A DNA stretch of 64,000 nucleotides from Coriobacterium glomerans PW2 (GTDB taxonomy: Bacteria; Actinomycetota; Coriobacteriia; Coriobacteriales; Coriobacteriaceae). The notes beneath the pieces are model-generated. The model saw only the letters and a program-made list of their open reading frames with translations, had not been told where the DNA came from and did no database searches. The stretch spans positions 1,364,001 through 1,428,000 of the forward strand of contig NC_015389.1 of assembly GCF_000195315.1 (NCBI RefSeq). The letters are read 5' to 3'. The position numbers were made by a program, and so were the translations under genes. The first letter of the stretch is position 1, and each line of letters opens with the position of its first letter. This document shows positions 10,194 through 18,830 of this stretch, piece after piece.

Positions 10194-10337
10194 ATGGCCA
10201 ACTTTCAGCTTGCAGCAGCTACCGCAACGGGTCCGGAACCGTACCAGTATCAGCTGAGGGAAAAAGCTGAAAACAGCAATGGAGAAGACGGGGGTAAGGA
10301 TCTATGCTACGCCGACGCCAAGGTGCAATACAGCTGA
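10194..10337 (+). CDS. possible 47-aa small protein, unknown
   Basis: An uninterrupted 47-codon frame from ATG 10194 to TGA 10337 encodes a protein starting MANFQLAAATATGPEPYQYQ and continuing with a charged segment (LREKAENSNGEDGGKDLCY). A weak ribosome site (AGGGCC) precedes it. Composition is protein-like and unlike random AT-rich DNA. It lies downstream of operator 2, so it could be a product controlled by the XRE pair, or a decayed fragment. I do not recognise a family. Confidence 0.35.
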   Translation: MANFQLAAATATGPEPYQYQLREKAENSNGEDGGKDLCYADAKVQYS

Positions 10338-10364
10338 CCAGCTATGAACGAGGGCTGAAACCCT

Positions 10365-10583
10365 CTATAGATCTTTCAGAAGCTCGGAAAGAGAGACCCG
10401 GAGTCCGGAGGCGATCTTTTTCAACATCAAAAATGTCGGGTTATGCCTACCTTGCTCGATCGCCGCGTAATACGTTTCGTCGATTGCGCATTTGCGAGCA
10501 AAGGCATCCTGCGTCATGCCGATCCGCGTCTTGCGAAGGCTTTTGATTCGCGCTCCCAGTTGTTTCTGCAGTATTTTATCCAT
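10365..10583 (-). CDS. XRE-family HTH regulator, copy 2
   Basis: Protein of 72 aa, a bare HTH domain (LGARIKSLRKTRIGMTQDAF; recognition helix near IDETYYAAIEQGRHNPT). It is the same length as copy 1 and paralogous to it, probably from a local duplication. The C-terminus ends SLSELLKDL where copy 1 has SLQELFEGL. A degenerate GGTAAAGATACC palindrome sits 37 bp upstream of the start. It is probably a DNA-binding repressor, perhaps dimerising with copy 1. Confidence 0.88.
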   Translation of the reverse strand: MDKILQKQLGARIKSLRKTRIGMTQDAFARKCAIDETYYAAIEQGRHNPTFLMLKKIASGLRVSLSELLKDL

Positions 10584-10619
10584 ACGAATACTGTGATGGA
10601 GACCGTTAGTTTTACAAGC

Positions 10620-10631
10620 GGTAAAGATACC
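10620..10631. promoter_or_regulatory. palindromic operator, copy 4 (GGTAAAGATACC)
   Basis: The outer GGTA/TACC arms are conserved but the centre is altered. It lies 37 bp upstream of XRE copy 2 and is followed by CGTAGTT, the same flank type as copies 1 and 3. Confidence 0.5.
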
Positions 10632-10843
10632 GTAGTTATGATAATTTCAGAAAGACCGGACAGAATGTATCCTTGCAGGCGACGGTTTGAATGCAGTTAA
10701 AAGCATCGATATCTGATGGTACAGTCCGTAGCGGTCGCATCGGACGAAACCAATTAACGGGTACGAGTCGTTAACAAACTTGATAGACCTATCAGCCTTG
10801 TCTTGTCCCTCAGCTGCGCATCAAACATTGAATTCACAGTGTT

Positions 10844-10859
10844 CTGTTCTCTTGAACAG
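10844..10859. repeat. short palindrome CTGTTC-N4-GAACAG
   Basis: Perfect 6-bp inverted repeat with spacer TCTT, 23 bp from operator 3. It is a possible second binding site. The surrounding region 10632-11024 holds no gene I can support apart from this and operator 3. Confidence 0.35.
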
Positions 10860-10882
10860 GAATGGTCACTTGCTTTATATAC

Positions 10883-10894
10883 GGTATATATACC
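10883..10894. promoter_or_regulatory. palindromic operator, copy 3 (GGTATATATACC)
   Basis: Third perfect copy, extended to CGGTATATATACC and followed by ATAGTTG. It is 130 bp upstream of the truncated chbG that heads the rightward sugar operon, so the XRE proteins may also touch that promoter. Confidence 0.6.
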
Positions 10895-11024
10895 ATAGTT
10901 GAACATCTTGATTGACCGTTTATTCATATTCAACCGAACGCATCTCTCAAGTTCCAGCCCATTATCGCGCGCGCGACAACAACCGTACACCAGAGTCCAC
11001 CACTCCAAGCAGAACGGAGATATC

Positions 11025-11249
11025 ATGCCGCTTCTCATCATCAATGCAGACGATTTCGGCTATAGCGCCGGAATCAACCACGGCATCCTCGACGCGTTCA
11101 CCGAGGGCATCCTCACCTCGGCGACGCTGATGGCCAACATGCCCGGGTTCGATATGGCCGCAGATATGGCCAGAGCCAATCCCGATCTCAAGGCCCGCGT
11201 CCGCGCGATTTGCTGCCTGCGCGGGCAAGCGATGAGAACTCAGATGTGA
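11025..11249 (+). pseudogene. chbG: truncated ChbG/YdjC carbohydrate deacetylase
   Basis: The first 50 or so codons encode the N-terminus of a YdjC-fold deacetylase (IINADDFGYSAGINHGILDA, then TSATLMANMPGFDMA), including the metal-binding Asp-Asp of the family. Full-length proteins are about 250 aa. Here homology stops after ANPDLK and the frame runs through an unrelated 18-residue tail to a stop at 11249. The His residues of the active site that lie further on are absent, so it cannot be active. GAACGGAGATATC precedes the ATG. It is the first gene of the decaying operon. Confidence 0.82.
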
Positions 11250-11260
11250 GGGGAGGTTTC

Positions 11261-12901
11261 ATGAGTATGAAAGCTGCTGGCTCACGCGCGCGCTTTGATG
11301 CGCACGGCGAAGTCATGGCGAAGTTTCAACGCTTCGGCGGCGCGATGCTGACGCCGGTTCTGTTTTTCATCTTCTCGGGCATCGTTGTCGCGATAACCTC
11401 TGTGCTGACGAATCCCATACTCATCGGGTCGATCGCTAGCGAAGGCACCGTTTGAAACCGAGCGTGGACCGTTATCAATCAGGGCGGCTGGACCGTCTTC
11501 AACAACATGGAAATCCTATTTGCCGTCGGCCTTGCGCTCGGACTCGCCAACGAAGCGCGCGGGCGCGCGGCACTCGAGGCGCTCGTTTTGTACATGACCT
11601 TCAACGTCTTCGTATCGAGCATACTGGCCGGATTCGGGTCGACGTTCGGCGTCGATCTGGATGCGGCGGATGCTCTGGGCATCAAGGCGATCTGCGGCAT
11701 CAGAACCCTCGACACGGGCTTTCTCGGGGCCCTGCTCGTCTCAGCGGTCATCGTCTGGGTCCATAACCGCTGCTTCAGAAGGCGGCTGCCCGAGTGGCTC
11801 GGCATCTTCCAGGGATCCGCGCTGGTGGGAGCCGCGGGCTTTCCCGTCATGCTCGCGCTGGCGCTCGCATTCTGCGCCATATGGCCGACGGTCCAGGCGG
11901 CTATCAGCTCGCTGCAGTTTTTCATGTCCCATGCGGGGCTGCTGGGCGTATGGATCTACACGTTCCTCGAGAAAGCGCTGCTGCCCACCGGTTTGCATCA
12001 TTTCATCAGCGCGCCGTTCGAGTACGGACCCGCCATCGTGGAGGGTGGCACCATCCCCTACTGGATGCGTCACATGAACGAATTCGCAGCGTCCACCCAG
12101 CCGCTGAGCATCCTGTTCCCGCAGGGCGGCTTCTCGCTGCAGGGTCTGTCTAACTTCTTCGGTGTGCCGGGCATCGCGCTGGCCTTCTTTGCGACTGCGC
12201 GCAAGGGGAACCGACAAAGGGTGCTCGCCCTGTGCGTGCCCGGTGTGATTACCTCGGTGCTGTGCGGCATCACCGAGCCGTTCGATTACACCTTCTTGTT
12301 TCTCGCGCCGGTGCTGTTCTTCGTGCACGCGTTTCTCGCCGCGACGTTCGCGACGATCGAGTTCGCCTGCGGCGTGTCCGGCGACATGGGCTCGGGGTTG
12401 ATCGCTATATCCGCCAAGAACTTCATTCCGATGTGGCAGAACCACTGGATGGCGTTCGCAATCATGTTCGCGATCGGGGCGGTCTCGATCCTGACGTATT
12501 TTCTCGTGTTCAGGTTTTTGATCCTGAGATTCGGCTTCAACACGCCCGGCCGCAGCAACACCGTCCGGATGTTCGGCAAGAGCGATGTTCACAGCCGAAT
12601 CGCCGAGAAAGCCGATGGTGAAACGTCCTGCAGCAAAGAAGCCGCCGGCTATCTCGCGGCGCTGGGCGGTGCGAAAAACATCCGCTCCTGCGCGAACTGC
12701 ATGACGCGCCTTCGGGTGACCGTAGCCGACGAAAACCTGGTGCTGGCCGATGAGGCGTTCACGGCATGCGGAGCAAAGGGGGTGGTGCGCAACGGCAAGG
12801 CGATACAGGTGATTATCGGGCTGGCGGTACCGCAGGTGAAGGAGGCGTTCTCGAAGCTCGCAGATGTGAGAGGAGGTGATGCCGAGCCGCAGAACGATTA
12901 G
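11261..12901 (+). pseudogene. PTS glucose/maltose-family EIICB with in-frame TGA
   Basis: The start at 11261 follows GAGGGGAGGTTTC. Codons 1-64 and the frame from 11456 to 12901 form one PTS IICB protein (546 codons) interrupted only by TGA at 11453-11455 (codon 65). In the family this spot (TV-W-N.AW..I..GGW) is a Trp, so the lesion is TGG to TGA. The remainder has the IIC core (GGWTVFNNMEILFAVGLALG; PTGLHHFISAPFEYGP; GITEPFDYTFLFLAPVLFF) and a C-terminal IIB domain with Cys in SCANCMTRLRV. Translation could restart at ATG 11507 but would lack the first membrane helices. Substrate is probably an alpha-glucoside or maltose-like sugar, given the GH4 gene downstream. Confidence 0.85.
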
Positions 12902-12935
12902 AGGCTTGAAATCATCCAGAGAGAGGAATCAGATT

Positions 12936-14300
12936 ATGAAACTGACGGTTATCGGCGGCGGCGGGGTTCGTTCACCACTGCTCGCCAAGAGCCTGGCGCG
13001 GCGCGCGGGCGAGCTCGGGATCACCGAGCTGGTGTTCATGGACACCGATGCGGAGAAGCTGCGCATCTACGGGGGCATCGCCAGGCACGTCGCCGGGCTG
13101 CTGAGCCCGGATCTCGAGATGCGGCTCACCGGCGACGCGATCGAGGCGGTGCGCGACGCCGACTACGTGATCACCACCATACGCGTGGGCGGCGACCACA
13201 TGCGCGTCCGCGACGAGCGCATCGCGCTGTCGCGCAACGTGCTCGGTCAGGAGACGACCGGGGCGGCCGGCGTCTCCTTCGCGATGCGCTCGGTGCCCGC
13301 GCTCGCTGGCTACTGCGAGCTCATACGCGAGCACGCCAAACCGGGTGCGAAGGTCTTCAACTTCACGAACCCCGCAGGCGTCGTCTCGCAGGCGCTGCGC
13401 GACATGGGATATGATTTCGCCTATGGCGTCTGTGACGCTCCCACCGGCATGCTGCGCACGATCGCAGCGATGCTCGGCGTGGATTCGAGCGCCATCTCAG
13501 GGGAGTGCTACGGTCTCAACCACCTTTCCTTCTTTTCCTCGGTGCTGCTCGACGGCCGCGAGATCCTGCCGGAGCTGCTGGCCGACGAGCGCACCTACCG
13601 CGAGACGGACATGAGGTACTTCGAACCCGAGCTCGCGCGGCGACGCGGCACTCTGCTCAACGAGTACCTGTACTACTTCTACTACCGCGAACGCGCGGTT
13701 GAGAACATCCTGCGCGCCGGCATCACGCGCGGCGAGCAGATCGAGGAGGTCAACCGGCACATGACCGGGGAGCTGCGCGGTCTTGACATGGATCGAAACT
13801 TCGACGAGGCACTGGCGATCTATAATAGATGGCACGGTCGCCGCAGCAATATGTACATGGCTAACGAGAGCGGCGTTCGCCGCACCGAGCCGTGGAAGTT
13901 CGATATATACGGTGCCGATGAGGGCGGCTACGCCGGCGTGGCGCTGCGCTACATCGAGATCGAGCGCTCGGGCAGCACCAGGTCGATGATTCTGTGCGCC
14001 CCGAACGCCGGTGCCATCCCAGGCCTTGCCGATGACGATGTGGTAGAGGTGACCTGCGACGTCTCGAAAGAGGGCTGCGCGCCGCACCGCTTCGCCGAGG
14101 TGGATATAGAGCCAGGAAACCTAGAACTTATCCGACGGGTGAAATACTACGAGCGGCTGGCCGCCCGCGGCATCATCAGCCGCTCGGAGGACGACATCGT
14201 GGAGTGTCTGAGCATGCACCCGCTCGTGGGTTCCTACTCCATCGCCAAGGATCTGGCGCAGCACTACATCGAGCTGAACGCGGAGTACTGGGGACGGTAG
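12936..14300 (+). CDS. GH4 6-phospho-glucosidase (NAD+/Mn2+ dependent)
   Basis: Glycoside hydrolase family 4 enzyme of 454 aa. The N-terminal Rossmann motif is VIGGGGVRSP (5-14). The GH4 signature GQETTGAAGVSFAMRSVP lies at 104-121 and FNFTNPAG at 141-148. The metal ligands are Cys166 (GVCDAPTGM) and His196 (GLNHLSFF). These enzymes oxidise C3 of the sugar via NAD+ and eliminate the aglycone. The residue after Cys is Asp rather than the Asn common in 6-phospho-beta-glucosidases, so anomeric preference is uncertain. GAGAGGAATCAGATT precedes the ATG. It is intact although its cognate PTS upstream is broken. Confidence 0.92.
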   Translation: MKLTVIGGGGVRSPLLAKSLARRAGELGITELVFMDTDAEKLRIYGGIARHVAGLLSPDLEMRLTGDAIEAVRDADYVITTIRVGGDHMRVRDERIALSRNVLGQETTGAAGVSFAMRSVPALAGYCELIREHAKPGAKVFNFTNPAGVVSQALRDMGYDFAYGVCDAPTGMLRTIAAMLGVDSSAISGECYGLNHLSFFSSVLLDGREILPELLADERTYRETDMRYFEPELARRRGTLLNEYLYYFYYRERAVENILRAGITRGEQIEEVNRHMTGELRGLDMDRNFDEALAIYNRWHGRRSNMYMANESGVRRTEPWKFDIYGADEGGYAGVALRYIEIERSGSTRSMILCAPNAGAIPGLADDDVVEVTCDVSKEGCAPHRFAEVDIEPGNLELIRRVKYYERLAARGIISRSEDDIVECLSMHPLVGSYSIAKDLAQHYIELNAEYWGR

Positions 14301-14440
14301 ATCCTACCTGCTGGCATGAGACAAGCGGGCGAGGCACCAGCTCGTCGGCACCTCGCCCGCCTCTCCCCCGCCAGCCTTTGAAGCCATATCCATCGGCAAC
14401 ATGAGAATCGCCTAAGACAAGATCTGAAAGGGGTTTGAAC

Positions 14441-15370
14441 ATGAACATCCTCGGGGTCTGCAGCATCGCTGTGGATACGATCTGCCAAGTTGACCATCTG
14501 CCGATCAAAGACAGCTTCTGCAACGTTCTCTCATCTGAACGGTTGCAGGGCGGCAGCGGCACCAACGTGCTCGTGCAGGCGGCCAAGCTCGGCGCTTCCA
14601 CCGGCGTGATCACGCAGGTGGCGCAAGACGCCGACAGCGACTGGATCATGGATAACCTGGCGCGCCGCGGTATAGACAGCAGAGGAGTGGTTCGGCGACC
14701 CGGTGAATTCGATGCGCCGAGCTGTCTGATTTATGTCGATCCTCACGGCGAGAAGATGCTCGTCGTCTCCCGTGAACACCGTCTTCCTCCCTTGGAGGAG
14801 GAGCGCGCCGACCTCTCTCTGATCGAGGAAGCGGACATCGTCTATCTCGATCTCAATCCCGCAGAGTTGAACATGGCGGCAGCCCAGCGCGCTCACGCCG
14901 CCGGGAAAAAAGTCGTGATCAACTTTCAGGAGGATCTGGAGAGCATCCTATCTCAGGGCGTTGATCGGACGTTTCTCACCGATATCCTGGCGTACGTGGA
15001 CGTGTTCGCTCCGTGCCAAGAGGCTATCAGGGCTCTGAGCGGCTCGGACGAGCTGTCAGGGCAGGTCGAGTTCATTCGCAGATACTATCCGGGGCTGATC
15101 GTCTTGACACTGGGCGCCCAAGGGGTGGTGGCCTACGACGAGCGAGATCGCGAGATCCGCATCCCGGCGGTTGCGATCGAGGCGCGAGACACCACCGGTG
15201 CCGGGGACTCCTTCATCGGCTCCTTCATGGTGAGCCATCTCGTCGAGCACATGGATCTCAAGGCCGCGCTGTGGTACTCCACCTGGTGCGCCGCCTATAC
15301 CTGCTTGGATTTCGGAGCGCAGGCGTCACCGACAGCCGAGCAGGTGCAACGGTTCATGGAGAGCGTCTGA
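14441..15370 (+). CDS. PfkB-family carbohydrate kinase
   Basis: Ribokinase-fold sugar or nucleoside kinase of 309 aa. The N-terminal substrate side has QGGSGTNVLVQAAKLGA, equivalent to the ribokinase GGKGANQAV motif. The C-terminal catalytic motif DTTGAGDSFIGSF carries the base Asp. ATG 14441 is chosen over an in-frame TTG 6 nt earlier because GAAAGGGG lies at the right distance. It is followed, 26 nt later, by an ADP-ribosylglycohydrolase, which suggests action on a ribose-like or other sugar released in the same pathway. Substrate is not assignable from sequence. Confidence 0.9.
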   Translation: MNILGVCSIAVDTICQVDHLPIKDSFCNVLSSERLQGGSGTNVLVQAAKLGASTGVITQVAQDADSDWIMDNLARRGIDSRGVVRRPGEFDAPSCLIYVDPHGEKMLVVSREHRLPPLEEERADLSLIEEADIVYLDLNPAELNMAAAQRAHAAGKKVVINFQEDLESILSQGVDRTFLTDILAYVDVFAPCQEAIRALSGSDELSGQVEFIRRYYPGLIVLTLGAQGVVAYDERDREIRIPAVAIEARDTTGAGDSFIGSFMVSHLVEHMDLKAALWYSTWCAAYTCLDFGAQASPTAEQVQRFMESV

Positions 15371-15396
15371 TCACCGCCATGCGAGAGGAGCATGCA

Positions 15397-16407
15397 ATGG
15401 ATTCCATCTACAGAAAGACGCTGCATACGCTGCTGGGAATCGCCTATGGCGACGCCATGGGCATGCCGACGGAGGGCTGCACCCGACGCTTCATCCGGGA
15501 GCACTTCGGCACAGTGAACACGTATCTTCCCAGCCCTCAAGAGGGCTCGACGATTCGCCGGAGCTTCAACGCCGGCCAGGTGACCGACGACACGCAGCTG
15601 ACCGTGTTCGTATGCGAGGCCCTGATTCGCGGCCGCGCTCACCTGAACGCCGAGAGCTTCGCTGCGCGCCTGATCGAATGGCTGGACACGGATCCCAGAA
15701 GCGCCGATGTGGTGGGCCCGAGCACGCTGCGGGCAGTCCGCGCCATACAGGGCGGCTCCAAACTGGAGGAGGCGGGTGCGCAGGGCACGACCAACGGCGC
15801 GGCGATGAAGATCGCGCCGGTCGGGCTCATCTGCTCCTGTCGGGATATGACGAGTCTGGTCGAGCAGGTGGCGCACATCTGCATGCCGACGCACAACACG
15901 CGAATCGCCATACAAGGAGCCGCAGCGGTCGCGACGACGGTGAGCTACTGCTTCGAGCACGACCGGATCGAGTGGGATGAGCTGCTCGCACTCATCGCAG
16001 CGGCGGCGGATGAGGCCGCCCGCTTCGGTGCGCAGACACCGAGCCCAGAGCTGATAGCGCGCGTTCGCTACGCTTGGCGGCTCGCCGAGAACGCGGACGA
16101 AAGCGAGTTTCTCGACGGACTCTCCGACTTTCTGGGCACCGGGCTGGAAACCGTCGAGACGGTGCCGGCCGCTCTTGCGATCGTGCGCAGATCGGCAGCG
16201 AGTCTCAAGGCGTCGGTGCACATCGCCGCCAACATCGGCGGCGACACCGACACGATCGGGGCGATATGCGGCGGCATCTGCGGAGCCTGCCGCTACGACA
16301 TAACCGATGCCGAGGAGCGCTTCTTGTGCGATGCCAACGATATGGACTTCGACGGGCTGGCCTGCCGTATGGCGGAGCTGGTTCGCGAGACAAGGGGGTT
16401 TGAGTGA
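15397..16407 (+). CDS. ADP-ribosylglycohydrolase-family protein
   Basis: DraG/ADP-ribosylglycohydrolase fold, 336 aa. The binuclear metal site motifs are present: GIAYGDAMGMPTEG near the N-terminus, GQVTDDTQLT (about 55-64) and GGDTDTIGAICGGICGA (about 283-299). The family removes ADP-ribose from proteins or cleaves N-ribosides and related small molecules. Next to a PfkB kinase and a transporter, a role in hydrolysing an imported glycoside or nucleoside is more likely than protein de-ADP-ribosylation. GAGAGGAGCATGCA precedes the ATG. Confidence 0.9.
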   Translation: MDSIYRKTLHTLLGIAYGDAMGMPTEGCTRRFIREHFGTVNTYLPSPQEGSTIRRSFNAGQVTDDTQLTVFVCEALIRGRAHLNAESFAARLIEWLDTDPRSADVVGPSTLRAVRAIQGGSKLEEAGAQGTTNGAAMKIAPVGLICSCRDMTSLVEQVAHICMPTHNTRIAIQGAAAVATTVSYCFEHDRIEWDELLALIAAAADEAARFGAQTPSPELIARVRYAWRLAENADESEFLDGLSDFLGTGLETVETVPAALAIVRRSAASLKASVHIAANIGGDTDTIGAICGGICGACRYDITDAEERFLCDANDMDFDGLACRMAELVRETRGFE

Positions 16408-17615
16408 TGCTTGCCAATCGATTCACGGGACGGGCGCGCACGATCATCGTCGCGGTGGGCGTGCTGCAGATCTACTTCGCCTGCATCGCAGCCAATGTCA
16501 TGGATCCCGCTTTGCACGACCTGCAGCAGCTGTTCCCCGGCATCTCACATGAGCAGATAGCCTCGCTGATCACGATCCCGAATCTGGCGGCCATCCCCGC
16601 TTCGATCCTCTCCGGGGCGCTGACGGGACGTCGACTCAGATATCGAACCGTCCTCACGATGTCGTTTCTCCTCATCGTGGTCGGCGGGTCAGCGCCGCTG
16701 TTTCTGATGTCGTTTCAAACCGTCGTGTGCGCGCGCATGGTGCTGGGCTTCGGGTTGGGCCTGTTGTGGCCGCTTGGCAACGCGCTGATCATCGATCTGT
16801 TTCCCGGCGAGCGACGCGCGTACATGTTCGGCGTGGGCGAGGTGGTGAAGAACGTCTCCCTCATCATCCTGCAGATGATCGTAGGGCTGCTCGTCGGCGT
16901 GAGCGCCAAGATCAGCTGGAGCGCCTACCTCGTTTTACTGTTGAGCTTGGCGGCGCTGCTGCTGTGTTTGCCGGAACCCGAGATCAGGCCCGTCGCGGCG
17001 CAAACGCCTCTCGCGGCGGCCATCAGGCAGCTTCCGCGCAGGCTCTACGTCTTCATTTTGTTCTACTGCGTATGCATGATCGTGCAGACGATCTACCAGC
17101 TCAACATGTCGAGCATCATCGTCACCGAGGGCTTGGGCGATGCCACCACGGCTGCCACGGTGCTCTCCACCGCGACGCTGACCGCGATGTTCGCCGCGCT
17201 TTCGTTCGGCCTCATACAGAAGGTGCTGGGCGACTACACCATCACCTTCTGCGCCGGGGCGCTGGGGCTGGGGACGTTTTGCATCTCGCAAGCGGCGACG
17301 CTGCCGCCCATGTATGCCAGCGCGGTGATCGTCGGGATCGGACTGGGGACGATGTCGTCTTCCTTCTACGTCAAGATCGCCGAGTGCGCGAACAACGAGA
17401 ACGCCGCGCTCGTCTCGGGCTTCCAAGTCGTGCTCGGCGGGTTGGGCGGTTATCTCCCCTCCTACTTTCTGGTGCTCGTCGCAGCTGTCTTCAACTCGCA
17501 GTCGCTGAGGCTGCCCATCGCCCTCGGCACGCTTCTGCTCGGCTCGGTCGCCGTGGGATTCGCGCTGTTCTACGCAGTCGCCCATCGGAGAGCTGCGGCG
17601 GCGGGTGGGGTGTGA
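16407..17615 (+). CDS. MFS transporter
   Basis: Major facilitator protein of 402 aa with about 12 hydrophobic segments and the loop 2-3 region GALTGRRLRYRT, a variant of the G-x3-D-R/K-x-G-R-R motif. The start overlaps the previous stop (TGATG), so it is translationally coupled to the ADP-ribosylglycohydrolase gene. It probably imports or exports the substrate or product of that pathway. It is the last gene of the operon; DNA beyond it turns abruptly AT-rich. Confidence 0.9.
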   Translation: MLANRFTGRARTIIVAVGVLQIYFACIAANVMDPALHDLQQLFPGISHEQIASLITIPNLAAIPASILSGALTGRRLRYRTVLTMSFLLIVVGGSAPLFLMSFQTVVCARMVLGFGLGLLWPLGNALIIDLFPGERRAYMFGVGEVVKNVSLIILQMIVGLLVGVSAKISWSAYLVLLLSLAALLLCLPEPEIRPVAAQTPLAAAIRQLPRRLYVFILFYCVCMIVQTIYQLNMSSIIVTEGLGDATTAATVLSTATLTAMFAALSFGLIQKVLGDYTITFCAGALGLGTFCISQAATLPPMYASAVIVGIGLGTMSSSFYVKIAECANNENAALVSGFQVVLGGLGGYLPSYFLVLVAAVFNSQSLRLPIALGTLLLGSVAVGFALFYAVAHRRAAAAGGV

Positions 17616-18455
17616 GTTTTTTGCCGGTGGCCGAGCTTCTCGAGGCGAGGAGCACGGCCGCTATCGGACAACTGAGATTGTGAGATGTGGGTTGAGGAAA
17701 TAGTCAATGCCCCATTTTCAATCAGTTTGCCAATCGGGTTTTAGCTGGATAAGTACTCGTTGTGGGACTACTGAAGAAAAAATATACAGTATCTTTTCAA
17801 ATCTGAAAAGCTAACTTACAAAGCACGTTCTTGCGCCATCATTACAATCATTATTACTCTTGATTATGAGGCAAACGAATATGCCACATGCAATCGCGAG
17901 CAGATAGAAGTATTTACGTTTATTCCTACTTTTATTTATAACTGCTCAAGCGATTTTGTATAACCGAATTGATCAGAAGGTCAAACCATAGTTTTGATTA
18001 TTAGCTCCGCTTTGCAACTCAGATACACTTCAATCACAATTCGGAAAAAAGCAATCTCATAATATTTAATTGATCCAACCGAATATGCATTGAATTCATC
18101 TTTTTTAAGCTCACACATTTTTTAAGGTCGTCTTAACTGTTTAGAAAAAACAAACATTGTGATGATGGAGTGCCTTGTTCCGTAAATCTCCTAAATGCTT
18201 TCTAATCAAATATAAGATTCCTACCGCTCAAAATGCAAATGGTTCTTTTAGAGCGAAAGAATCTTCACGACTGGTTGCATCGTAAAAATGCAAACTTTGG
18301 AGTATCGGTTTTTTTGTCGAGATATTGGATTGCCGGATACTGTTTTTGAAACAGGGTTTCTATTTATTAAATTTCAAGCTTTAGAAACGTTTTAAAGACT
18401 CAACGAATTCTTTGAAATTTGACACTCGGACTTGCATAAAATAGATGATGTTCGA
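17616..18455. other. AT-rich gene-poor DNA
   Basis: About 840 bp of markedly AT-rich sequence with many stops in all frames. I see no gene, RNA or clear repeat. It looks like decayed or foreign DNA at the distal border of the capsule locus. Confidence 0.6.
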
Positions 18456-18830
18456 TCGGTACCGGCCTCGACGCGAAAGCCCGTCAACTCCATGCTGAAT
18501 CGGGCCCTGGACACTTTGAAAAAAATGAGAATCTACTAGTCTGGTCCGACCGCGAATGCCATTATCGCTGGTCCGCTAGATAAAACTCACTGATGCCGGC
18601 AACCTCATGAGATCGATGTCGAAAAAGGAATGATCGCCTGACAATAGCATGTGCGAACGATTTATCGGCCGTTTGAAATTGGAATTTCTCTACGGCTGCA
18701 ACAGGCAAGGCGTGTCGACAAAGGAGGTACGTCAATGCGCTCGACGAACATCTTCACTAGTACGATATAACGCGAATCAAGGAATCACTCGATTAAATGA
18801 GCCTGATGAGGTACAGAAAAAGTCCAAGCT
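18456..18830 (+). pseudogene. IS3-family transposase (OrfB) relic
   Basis: Pieces of the IS3 integrase core can be read through several stops and frame changes: RKPVNSMLNRALDTL, then WSDRECHYRW (around the second catalytic Asp), then RSMSKK, then SPDNSMCERFIGRLKLEFLYG (the final catalytic Glu position reads as Cys-Glu-Arg), and a tail LVRYNANQGITRLNEPDE. At least three lesions interrupt it. It is a long-dead relative of the GC-rich IS3 element at 23.5 kb but is itself AT-shifted. Confidence 0.72.

Noticed and set aside
9617-10583. Toxin-antitoxin interpretation of the XRE genes
   Set aside because: Neither gene has an adjacent toxin-like ORF (HipA, HigB, RelE or similar). Both appear to be stand-alone HTH proteins with operators.
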